DNA of 64,000 bases from Neocallimastix lanati (nom. inval.) (taxonomy: Eukaryota > Neocallimastigomycota > Neocallimastigomycetes > Neocallimastigales > Neocallimastigaceae), in the NCBI GenBank assembly GCA_016946835.1, contig JACVTC010000044.1:246001-310000 (forward strand), given 5' to 3'. Below, in pieces: positions 29,600-40,300 of this stretch. The position numbers and the translations under genes are program-made. The first letter of the stretch is position 1. Each line of letters starts with the position of its first letter. A model generated the notes under the pieces. It was not told the DNA's origin, did no database searches, and worked only from the letters and a program-made list of their open reading frames with translations.

Positions 29600-30727
29600 A
29601 ATTTGTTATCAGTTTCTTAGATTGATAGAGTTTCTTTTAGATTTGAAAAAAATGATATCGGGGATGACATTCTTTACATATTCACATAATTTATTCCAAT
29701 CATTTTTGTATTGGAATACATTGATCCATCTGAGATTTTCTGGAAGAGATCGATTTAGTATCCCTGACATGCTTGGATCACTAATATCATTATCAATTAA
29801 TTCATATTCATCTAATGCATTTTGGAGTGTAGCTATGAATATGTTTATGTCTTCATCTTTATTGAATTTAAGATTATTAATTTTATTTTGGATTTCTAAT
29901 TTTCTATGTTATGAACTTCTAGTAAACGATTTTCTGAGTGTATGCCAGATCTGGAATGCGGTTTTACCTTGTCCCTCGATTATTTTTTTAGTGCTTTCTC
30001 CTAGGTTGTTATTATCTATTTAACTAGAATATCATTTAGATATCTTTTAAGCTAGTATTATTATCGTATAGCATTCTCCAATTTTATTTTAAATTATGTT
30101 ATGGATTATTTTCAATTTACAATTGATCATTCGTTTTATAAGTATTACTTCTCCTTAAGAATTATAAGGAGAGGGGACCTCCTATATTTAAATTTAAATT
30201 ATGTACACATTTCTAATCTTTTATGTATGTTTGGTTAGTTTATTTTAATCAATATACTTTTATTTAGTTAGCTGACCTTTTTCAGCTTATCTTTTTATTT
30301 TTTTTTTTTTAATTTAGTTACCAGACACCTTTTCAGCTTAACATTTTATCATTTAATTGAGTTAGCTGACTTCTTAGCTTAACATTTTATCATTTAATTT
30401 AGTTAGCTTTCTTGTAAATAAAAATTTTGAGAATAAATAAATAGCTCATTGTAAGAGTCATTGAGATTCTTAATCTATTAGAATTAAATAATATGTTTTT
30501 ATATTTTATTTATTTACATTAACTATAGATGAAAAAACTATATATATATTTTAAGATAAAGGTTAAAAGTAAAACCAAATTACATTTGTCTATTTTATAA
30601 ATTCTTACACTGAATTATCATTGGACAATAAACAGGACAAATAATATTTTAATATCTTATATTCTAACAAATTATGATTGTATATTAAATAGAATAAGTA
30701 ATATTCTAACCTTTTATATTCTAACAA
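29600..30727 (-). mobile_element. 5' end of a Ty1/copia-like LTR retrotransposon
   Basis: On the minus strand the LTR appears to begin at about 30727 with TGTTAGAATATAAAAGG, a start typical of copia LTRs. It carries a repeat of that start near 30669 and, further in, three copies of a roughly 50-base AGTCAGCTAACT ... GTTAAGCT motif (30262-30420) and a CTCCTTA/TAAGGAG hairpin near 30150. The gag start follows. No protease, integrase or reverse transcriptase is present, so only the first kilobase remains. The boundary between LTR and internal region was not resolved. Confidence 0.6.
29615..30025 (-). pseudogene. copia-type Gag (UBN2-like) fragment
   Basis: A minus-strand frame with one internal stop reads STKKIIEGQGKTAFQIWHTL, RKLEIQNKINNLKFNKDEDI, FIATLQNALDEYELIDNDI and LNRSLPENLRWINVFQYKND. 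Spacing of the Trp-x-x-Leu, the charged helix and the SLP motif matches copia Gag proteins, which form the particle shell and bind the RNA. It stops soon after VIPDIIFFKSKRN. Codon use is richer in G and C than the surrounding ankyrin genes, consistent with an element that arrived from elsewhere. Confidence 0.72.
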
Positions 30728-31289
30728 AAATCAAATAAATTTAAAAATTAAATTAAAAAATAAAATATTATTTATTTAATAATAAAACATAGTATTTTAA
30801 TGTATGAAATCAATGTATACAAATTGTATTCTCATGAAATATAAATAAAATTTTATTAATAAGTTAATTAAGAAATTATATATTAATAATTTAAAATTTT
30901 TTTTTTTTTAATAATAATAATAATAAAAAAAAACAAGTCTTTTGTTTATTTTTGGAAGAAGAGAAGAAAAGTAAACAAAAGAAAAGAGGAGAAAAGTAAA
31001 CAAAAGAAAAGAAAAGAGGAAATTTAATAATGAAATATTAATATTAATAAATAAAATATATAAAACTAACAAGTATAATTAATAATATATGTGTATTAAT
31101 TATTAGCGTTTCTTATAAAATTATTTTATTTTTATTTGTCGTTTACGTTAAATATATTAAACTATTATACATATTTAAAGGGTAAATATAAATAATAGAG
31201 GTTACTTTACAAATACTTTGATAAGTAATAAAGTGTATATTTTTCTTTAAACAAAGAGTATTTGGAGAGAATTTTATCATATATTATAA

Positions 31290-31320
<31 letters not shown>

Positions 31321-31430
31321 TTCATTTTAATATAATAAAAAAAAAAAGGAAAAAAAATATGTATATATATATTTTAAAGTTTATATAAAAAAATTAATAT
31401 AAATAAAAAAAATAAAAACTTTAAATAGTT
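30727..31430. other. AT-rich region, no gene seen
   Basis: Contains a purine-rich patch near 30945-31020 where GTAAACAAAAGAAAAG is repeated, with an inverted partner TCTTTTGTTTATTTT at 30940, and a (TA)n run near 31293-31318. No ankyrin relic is visible. Confidence 0.5.
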
Positions 31431-32008
31431 AAATATTTATTTTTTTTTTATTTTTATTTTATTTTATTTTTTATATTCAAATAGAGTAAATTTTAATAAT
31501 TAGTTTTAGAGAGTTATAAAAATTTAGAAAGATTGAATATTTATTTTTCCTGATTGTTAAATTTTATTATTATTAAAAAATTTTAAAAATAGAAATAGAA
31601 AAAGTATATTAAATATTATTATATATATATTTAATTCGGATATAATTTTTATTTTTATTTTTTATTTAAAATTTTTATTTCTATTTTTTTTTTCTACTCC
31701 AATTATCTTATATATAAATATAAATATTTATTTTATATTACATAGTTTATTTTAATTAAATGAATTCAATATAAATATAAAGGTTTTCCTCCTTTTTTTT
31801 TTTTTTTTATTTTATTTTTATTTTTTTTTTTATTTATTTATTTATTTAAATTTTTTAAAAAATATGATTATATATTTAATAAATAAATAATATCTTTAAT
31901 TATTATTATTTATATTTATTTATATTTATTGAATATAAAAAAAAATAATTTTTTGATTAGATGATAATAGAAAAATAAATATTAAACGTCGATCTAATTA
32001 CAAGTAAT
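31430..32008 (+). promoter_or_regulatory. ankyrin 5' flank module
   Basis: AAATAGAGTAAATTTTAATAA, TTAGTTTTAGAGAGTTATAA near 31499, TTTTTCCTGATTGTTAAATTT near 31544, AATTCGGATATAATTTTTAT near 31632, TTACATAGTTTATTTTAATTA near 31737, a poly-T run, and AATTACAAGTAAT before the ATG at 32009. Very like the flank at 36560-37305 upstream of the giant gene. Confidence 0.55.
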
Positions 32009-35000
32009 ATGAGTAATCCTGTTAAGAAAAGAAATATAATATCTAAAGAATACAATGATTACAATGATAATGGACATACGTCTAAAAGGTTAAAAACTGA
32101 AACAAATAATCAAGAAAATAATAAATATATAACTTCTTCTAAAATAAAAGAATTAATGAAGAATTCAAATTTCGAGGAATTAAAAAATATTTTTAATATT
32201 TCAAAGTTTTATGATAATGAATTTATTAAATGGTTACTTATTTTATATAAAAATAAAACTCCTATCAAGAATTTAAATTATGAAATTTCTAAAGATAAAT
32301 ATAAAATTATTGTAGATTATGAAAAAGAGGATAATTTTTATAATAAAAGTAATTATATAATTGAAAAAGGGAATATAAATTTAATAAAATATTTAGTAGA
32401 ACATGGTGTGGATATAAATAAAGTAGTTTATAAGAATGGTAAAACGATTTTATTTGATGCATGTGAAAGTGAAAATAAAGATTTAGTAGAATATTTAGTA
32501 GATAGCTGTGAAATTAAACGAAAAGCATGTGACGTTTGGAATGATTATAAGAATGAAGTGTTTGATGATACAGCAAAGTTTGATGATTTTCTAAGAGAGG
32601 TGTTTGTCGGGCGATATCACGATGATGCTTGTATAACTAAGTTGTTATTAGAGTATCACATGCATTTGGCCGAGTTATACATGCAGGAAGCGTCTGGACG
32701 GTTAGAAAATAAAAACGGGTTGGGTTTTGAAGAAGAAAAGGGTGTGTTGTCACAAAGAGCGTTTCTTGTATGCATGGCTGCAAGGTCGACGGATCCTTCC
32801 AATTTTGATATTTCTCCGAAAGGGAAGAAATTGAGTAATATATACATGCATATGTTTAAATTATCAGGAAGTATGGAGCTAGAAAGAAGCTCAATTACAA
32901 TCGAAACAAAAAAAAAGCTTGAGAAGTTGAGATGTCCATTTGATATAGGTATTGTTGCCCAGATGAGCGAGGCCTATGCGTACGCAAGAAAAAATTGTGT
33001 TTTACTTTCGTCTTATATCTGGTTTTTTTTCTACAAAAATAAGATTGTGTGTAGAAGGAATCAGGTTATATGAATAAGCACACATTAATGTTTATATTCG
33101 TCACCTGCTGTTACCTGCCGTTGGCGTCTGCGATGGATATTGTTATTGTGTCTACCAACATACAACATACAGAGTTATCTTGACAAAAGATCAATCCAGA
33201 GTAGAGCGATCAGACATCGTTTGATAAAGATTTTGGATACCATTATTAAAAGCATGTGAAAGTGGAAAAAAGATTTATTAGAATATTTAGTAGAGCATGG
33301 AGCAAATATAAATAAAGAAAAAAATAATTTGGAAACACCATTTTTAAGGTATGTGAAAGTGGAAATAAAGATTTAGTAGAATATTTAGTAGAACATGGAG
33401 CAAATATAAATAAAAAAAAATGGAATTGTGAAACACTATTATTTAATGCATGTGAAAATGGAAATAAAGATTTAGTAGAATACTTAATAGAGCATTAAGC
33501 AAATATAAATAAAGAAAATGGATTTGATTAAACACCATTATTAAAAGCATTTGAAAGTGGAAATAAAGATTTAGTAAAATATTTAGTAGAACATGGAGCA
33601 AATATAAATAAAGAAAAAAATAATTGGAAACATCATTATCTAAAACATGTAAAAGTGGAAATAAAGTTTTAGTAGAATATTTAGTAGAACATGGAGCAGA
33701 TATAAATAAAGAAAAACTGAGCAGTGGAGGACTATTATTTTACACCTGTAAAAGTGGAAATAAAAATTTAGTAGAATACTTAGTAGAACATGGTGCAAAT
33801 ATAAATAAAGAAAATAGTTCAAATATAACACCATTATTTTATGAATGTAATAGTGGAAATAAATATTTAGTAGAATACTTAGTAGAACATGGAGCAGATA
33901 TAAATAAAAATGAGGAAAATGGGAGTACACCTTTATTTTGTGCATGTATAAATAGATATAAAGATTTAGTAAAATATTTAAAAAAACTTGGAGCAAGATA
34001 TAAATAAATAATATAGTAATGGTGAATTTCCATTAATTAAGACATTTGAAAGTGGAAATAAAGATATAGTAGAATGTTCAGAAGAACGTGTAGCGGATAT
34101 AAATAAAGAAAATAAGAACAATGAAACACTATTATTTAAATCAATTGAAAATGGAAACGAAACCGTAATAAAATACTTAATTGAACATGAAGCAGATATA
34201 AATAAAGAATATAAGAATGATGAAACATCATTATCTAAGGCAATTGAAAATGGAAATAATGATCTTGTAGAGTATTTAATAAAACATGAAGTCAATAAGA
34301 ATAATAAAATAATATTATTTTTAAAATAAATAAAAATAAAGAGTATCCACTTTTGAGTGCCACCCCTACAAATAATATTGAGATGGATAATCTATTAATA
34401 GATTATGCCAATATTATTTTAGAATTAAATGACAAAGATAGAAATGGATATTATCCACTTTTAAAAGCCACTAAACATAATAATATTGAAATGATTTAAT
34501 TATTAATAATAGATTATGTCAATAAAAAAAACATTATTTTAGATATAAACAAAAAAGATGAAAAAGAAAGTTATCCACTTTTAATCGCCATTGATAATAA
34601 TAATATTAAAATAATTATATTATAAGTATATTATGCTAATAAAAATAATCTTATTTTGGAAATAAATGAATAAAAGTAAAAATGAAGAGTATTCACTTTT
34701 ATATGCCACGGATAGGAATAATAATGAAATTGTTAAATTATTAATAGAATATGCCAATAAAAATTAAATTGTTCTGAAATTGAACGAAAAAAGTTGATAT
34801 GAATATTATCCTCTTTTAAGTATCACTTCAGTTGAAATGGTTCAATTATTAATAGATTATGCCAATGAAAATAAAATTATTTTGAAATTAAATGAAAAAA
34901 AGTAAAAATAGAGAGTATTCACTTTTATGTGCCACGGATAGGAATAATAATGAAATTGTTAAATTATTAATAGAATATGCAAATAAAAATAAAATTATTT

Positions 35001-35325
35001 TGGAAGTGAATGAATAAAGTTGTTATGGATGTTATCCTATTTTAGAAGCTCCTTCTGAAGGGAATATTTAAATAGTTAAATTACTCATAGATTATGCCAA
35101 TAAAAATAATATAATTTTATATTTGAATGAACAAAACGAATATGGATGGTATCCACTATTATATGCTACTTCTTATAATAATATTGAAATTGTTCAAATA
35201 TTAATAAATTATGCATATGTCAATAAAAATAAAATAAATTTAAAATTAAATAAAAAAGATAGAAATGGATATTATCCACTTTTATATACCATTTCTTTTA
35301 ATAATATTGAAATGGTTAAACTATA

Positions 35326-35335
<10 letters not shown>
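32009..35335 (+). pseudogene. decayed paralogue of the giant ankyrin gene, with a foreign insert
   Basis: The leader is complete (KKRNIISKEYNDYNDNGHTS, KRLKTETNNQ, FNISKFYDNEFIKWLLILYK). After one and a half E-type repeats the frame runs into unrelated sequence at about 32504, which ends it at 33073. Ankyrin resumes near 33225 with about ten broken E-type repeats, then from 34330 N-type repeats closely matching the 3' half of the 37306-44301 gene (YPLLKATKHNNIEM, YPLLYATSYNNIEIVQILI). It has many stops and A-run indels and ends at a poly-A run near 35333. It has the same module order as the live giant gene, so it is a dead sister copy. Confidence 0.85.
32504..33225 (+). other. G+C-richer foreign-looking insert with two overlapping coding frames
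   Basis: Base composition changes sharply. The first frame, in phase with the ankyrin leader, gives about 185 residues of ordinary globular, helix-rich protein (KACDVWNDYKNEVFDDTAKF, LLLEYHMHLAELYMQEAS, CPFDIGIVAQMSEAYAYARK) ending at TGA 33071-33073. A second ATG overlaps that stop as ATGA (33070) and opens 37 codons whose start (LMFIFVTCCYLPLASA) looks like a signal peptide. About 40-70 bases of ankyrin coding appear lost at the site and there is no target duplication, which suits repair-type capture. I do not recognise either protein. Confidence 0.6.
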
Positions 35336-35366
<31 letters not shown>

Positions 35367-35439
35367 AAAAAAGTCTTAAAATAAATAATTCAAAGGTTTA
35401 AATAAAACTTAAATTCAATGATTTGTAGTTATCCTCCAC

Positions 35440-36560
35440 ATTAATAATTAAATTAAGAAATAATGACAAATTTGAGTTTTTAGAAATTATTTTTAATAAT
35501 TTAAAATTTTATTATAATGAATTTATTTAATGGTTACTAAATTGATATTAAGATTAAAAAATCCATTACTTCAGAGGAATTAAATAAAAAAATATAAAAT
35601 AACAGTAGCATACTATTATTGTTCTAAGCAAGAGACTACCTTTACTTTTTCTTATTTAAATAATACAATTAAAGATAAAAATAAGTATTTTTTACTAAGT
35701 ATTTAATAGAACAAGTAATAGATTTTAATAAAACAGATGATTAAGATAATTCTCCATTATTTTATGAATATAGCAATGGAAAATAAGGAATTAGTAGAAA
35801 ATTTAATAGGACATAAAGCTGATATTAATAAAGAAATTAGGAATGGTGAAACAACTTTAATTAATGCATGTAGAAGTGGAAATAAGGAATTAGAAGAAGA
35901 TTAAGTAAAACATGGAACAAGATATAAAAAAAAAAGATAAATATGGTATAACACCTTTGTTTGATGTATGACATAATGAAAATAAAGATTTAATAGAATG
36001 CTTAGTAGTAAAGCTTAAAGTAGATATAAATAAAGAATATAAATATGATGCTACACATTTATTTATTGCATTCTATAGTATATAGTAATAGAATATTTAA
36101 TAAAACATAAAGTAGATATGAATAAAGAAAATTAAATACCATGAAACCTCTTTATTTGAGGTAATTAAAAGTGGAAATAAAAATTTAGACGAATGTATAG
36201 TATAATATGGAGCAGAAATAGATAAAAAAAACAAAAATGATAAAATAAATAATGTGAAACATCATTATTTTATGAGATTCATAGAAGAAATTATAATATA
36301 GAATAATATTTATTAAAACATAGAGTATATATAGATATAATAAGTAAAAACTATATATTTAAGGCCTGTGAAAGTAGTAAAAAATAGTTAGTAGAGAATA
36401 TTTAGTAGAAAAGAGAGCAGAAATAAGTAAAAAATAAAAAAAAAAAAAAAAAAAAAAAAAAATTAAATGAATATTTAATAAAACTGTTAAATTATGCCCG
36501 AATAATAAAATATTTTTATAAAAATTATTAAAATAAAAATCAAATTTATTTAAAAATTAA
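35440..36560 (+). pseudogene. E-type ankyrin gene, heavily decayed
   Basis: Begins in the helical leader segment (NDKFEFLEIIFNNLKFYYNE), has no intact start, then six or more eroded 33-residue repeats (GETTLINACRSGNKELEED). It ends with the same tail as relics A-C (HHYFMRFIEEIIIXNNIY-type text, LKLLNYARI). A poly-A run lies near 36437-36462. The tail match links the composite relics to the C-terminus of this gene type. Confidence 0.7.
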
Positions 36561-37074
36561 TTAAATTAAAAAATAAAATATTTTTTTATATTATAAACTT
36601 TTTTTTTATATAAATTTTTATTTTTATAAAACAAAAAAAAAAAAAAGAAAAAAAGAAAAAAAAAAAAAAATATATAAATATTTTAAAGTTTATAAAAAAA
36701 TAAAAGATAAATAAAGAAAATAAAAAATTAAAAAGTTAATTAAATATTTATTTTATTTTTATTTTTATTTTTTTTTTTTTTTTTTTGATATTCAAATAGA
36801 GTAATCTTTATTAATTATTTTAGAGAGTTATAAATTTTTTAAAGTGTGAATATTTTTTCCTGATTGTTAAATTTTATTTTTATTTTTATTAAAAAATTTT
36901 AAAAATAGAAATAGAAGTATATTAAATATTATTATAAGTATTTAATTCGGATATAGTTTTTATTTATATTTTTTTTTTTTCAAACTATCTCATATAAAAA
37001 TATAAATATTTGTGTTTTATATTACATAGATTATTTTAATTAAATGAATACAATATAAATATAAAAGTATTCCT

Positions 37075-37105
<31 letters not shown>

Positions 37106-37305
37106 TTTTTATTTTTTTTTATTTTTATTTTTTTTTATTTTTATTTTTTAAAAATTATGTTTAAATATTTAATAAATAAATAGTAGATATAATAATTAAT
37201 ATTAATTTTATTTATATTTTCTGAAATCTGAAATTATAAAAAATAATTTTCGAATCGAAAATAATAGAGAAATAAATAATAAACGTCGATTTAATTACAA
37301 GTAAT
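36560..37305 (+). promoter_or_regulatory. 5' flank module of the giant ankyrin gene
   Basis: CAAATAGAGTAATCTTTATTA, ATTTTAGAGAGTTATAA near 36821, TTTTTTCCTGATTGTTAAA near 36852, TTAATTCGGATATAGTTTTT near 36943, TTACATAGATTATTTTAATTA near 37021, poly-T near 37078-37104, then GAGAAATAAATAATAAACGT and TTACAAGTAAT at the ATG. Best preserved of the flanks that precede a working gene. Confidence 0.6.
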
Positions 37306-40300
37306 ATGAGTGATCCTGTTAAGAAGAGAAATATAAAATCTAAAGAATACAATGATAATGGACATACTTCTAAAATGTTAAAAAATGAAACAAATAATCA
37401 AGAAAATAATAAATATATAACTTCTTCTAAAATAAAAGAATTAATAAAGAATTCAAATTTCGAGGAATTAGTAGAACATGGAGCTGATATAAATAAAGAA
37501 AATAAAGATGGTAAAACACCATTATTTAAGTCTTGTAGAATTGGAAATAAAGATTTAGTAGAATATTTAGTAGAACATGGAGCAGATATAAATAAAGAAA
37601 ATGAATACGGTGAAACACCATTATTAAAAGCATGTGAAAGTGGAAATAAAGATTTAGTAGAATATTTAGTAGAAAATGGAGCAGATATAAATAAAGAAAA
37701 TAAATATGGTAAAACACCATTATTTAATGCATGTTGTAGAGGAAATAAAGATTTAGTAGAATATTTAGTAGAAAATGGAGCAGATATAAATAAAGAAAAT
37801 AAATATGGTGAAACACCATTATTAGAAGCATGTAGAAAAAGGAATAAAAATTTAGTAGAATATTTACTAGAACATGGAGCAGATATAAATAAAGAAAATA
37901 AATATGGTGAAACACTATTATTTAATGCATGTTATAGCAGAAATAAAGATTTAGTAGAATATTTAGTAGAAAATGGAGCAGATATAAATAAAGAAAATGA
38001 ATATGGTGAAACACCATTATTTATTGCATGTGAAAGTGAAAATAAAGATTTAGTAGAATATTTACTAGAACATGGAGCAGATATAAATAAAGAAAATAAA
38101 TATGGTGAAACACTATTATTAGAAGCATGTAGAAAAAGGAATAAAAATTTAGTAGAATATTTACTAGAACATGGAGCAGATATAAATAAAGAAAATAAAT
38201 ATGGTGAAACACTATTATTAAAAGCATGTAGAAAAAGGAATAAAAATTTAGTAGAATATTTAGTAGAACATGGAGCAGATATAAATAAAGAAAATGAAGA
38301 TGGTGAAACACCATTATTTAAGATGTGTGAAAGTGGAAATAAAGATTTAGTAGAATATTTAGTAGAACATGGAGCAGATATAAATAAAGAAAATGAAGAT
38401 GGTGAAACACCATTATTTAATGCGTGTTATAGCAGAAATAAAGATTTAGTAGAATATTTACTAGAACATGGAGCAGATATAAATAAAGAAAATGAAGATG
38501 GTGAAACACCATTATTTAATGCATGTAAAAGTGGAAATAAAGATTTAGTAGAATATTTAGTAGAACATGGAGCAGATATAAATAAAGAAAATAGTTTAAA
38601 TATAACACCATTATTTAATGCATGTGAAAGTGGAAATAAAGATTTAGTAGAATATTTAGTAGAACATGGAGCAGATATAAATAAAGAAAATAAATATGGT
38701 GAAACACTATTATTTAATGAATGTAAAAGTGGAAATGAAGATTTAGTAAAATATTTAGTAGAACATGGAGCAGATATAAATAAAAAAAATAAAGATAGTG
38801 AAACACCATTATTTAATGCATGTAAAAGTGGAAATAAAGATTTAGTAGAATATTTAGTAGAAAATGGAGCAGATATAAATAAAGAAAATAAAGATGGTGA
38901 AACACCACTATTTAATGCATGTGAAAGTGGAAATAAAGATTTAGTAGAATATTTAGTAGAACATGGAGCAGATATAAATAAAGAAAATAAATATGGTGAA
39001 ACACCATTATTTAATGCATGTAAAAGCGGAAATAAAGATTTAGTAGAATATTTAGTAGAACATGGAACAAATATAAATAAAGAAAATAAATATGGTGAAA
39101 CACCATTATTAAAAGCATGTGAAAGTGGAAATAAAGATTTAGTAGAATATTTAGTAGAAAATGGAGCAGATATAAATAAAGAAAATAAAGATGGTGAAAC
39201 ACCATTATTTAAGTCTTGTAGAAGTGGAAATAAAGATTTAGTAAAATATTTAGTAGAACATGGAGCAGATATAAATAAAGAAAATAAAGATGGTAAAACA
39301 CCATTATTTAAGATGTGTGAAAGTGGAAATAAAGATTTAGTAGAATATTTAGTAGAACATGGAACAGACATAAATAAAGAAAATAAAGATGGTGAAACAC
39401 CATTATTTAAGATGTGTGAAAGTGGAAATAAAGATTTAGTAGAATATTTAGTAGAACATGGAGCAGACATAAATAAAGAAAATAAAGATGGTGAAACACC
39501 ATTATTTAAGATGTGTGAAAGTGGAAATGAAGATTTAGTAGAATATTTAGTAGAAAATGGAGCAGATATAAATAAAGAAAATGAAGATGGTAAAACACCC
39601 TTAATTTATGCATGTGAAAGTGAAAATAAAGATTTAGTAGAATATTTAGTAGAAAATGGAGCAGATATAAATAAAGAAAATGAATATGGTGAAACACCAT
39701 TATTTATTGCATGTGAAAGTGAAAATAAAGATTTAGTAGAATATTTTGTAGAAAATGGAGCAGATATAAATAAAGAAAATGAAGATGGTGAAACACCATT
39801 ATTTAATGCATGTAAAAGTGGAAATAAAGATTTAGTAGAATATTTAGTAGAACATGGAGCAGATATAAATAAAGAAAATAGTTTAAATATAACACCATTA
39901 TTTAATGCATGTGAAAGTGGAAATAAAGATTTAGTAGAATATTTAGTAGAACATGGAGCAGATATAAATAAAGAAAATAAATATGGTGAAACACTATTAT
40001 TTAATGAATGTAAAAGTGGAAATGAAGATTTAGTAAAATATTTAGTAGAACATGGAGCAGATATAAATAAAAAAAATAAAGATAGTGAAACACCATTATT
40101 TAATGCATGTAAAAGTGGAAATAAAGATTTAGTAGAATATTTAGTAGAAAATGGAGCAGATATAAATAAAGAAAATAAAGATGGTGAAACACCACTATTT
40201 AATGCATGTGAAAGTGGAAATAAAGATTTAGTAGAATATTTAGTAGAACATGGAGCAGATATAAATAAAGAAAATAAATATGGTGAAACACCATTATTTA

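Noticed and set aside
29622..30023. Plus-strand frame of 133 codons
   Set aside because: It is the antisense of the copia Gag fragment, which gives a recognisable protein on the minus strand.
35333..35363. Poly-A run right after the dead giant-gene copy as a retrocopy tail
   Set aside because: The copy keeps the full conserved 5' flank, which a retrocopy would lack, and poly-A runs are everywhere in this DNA.
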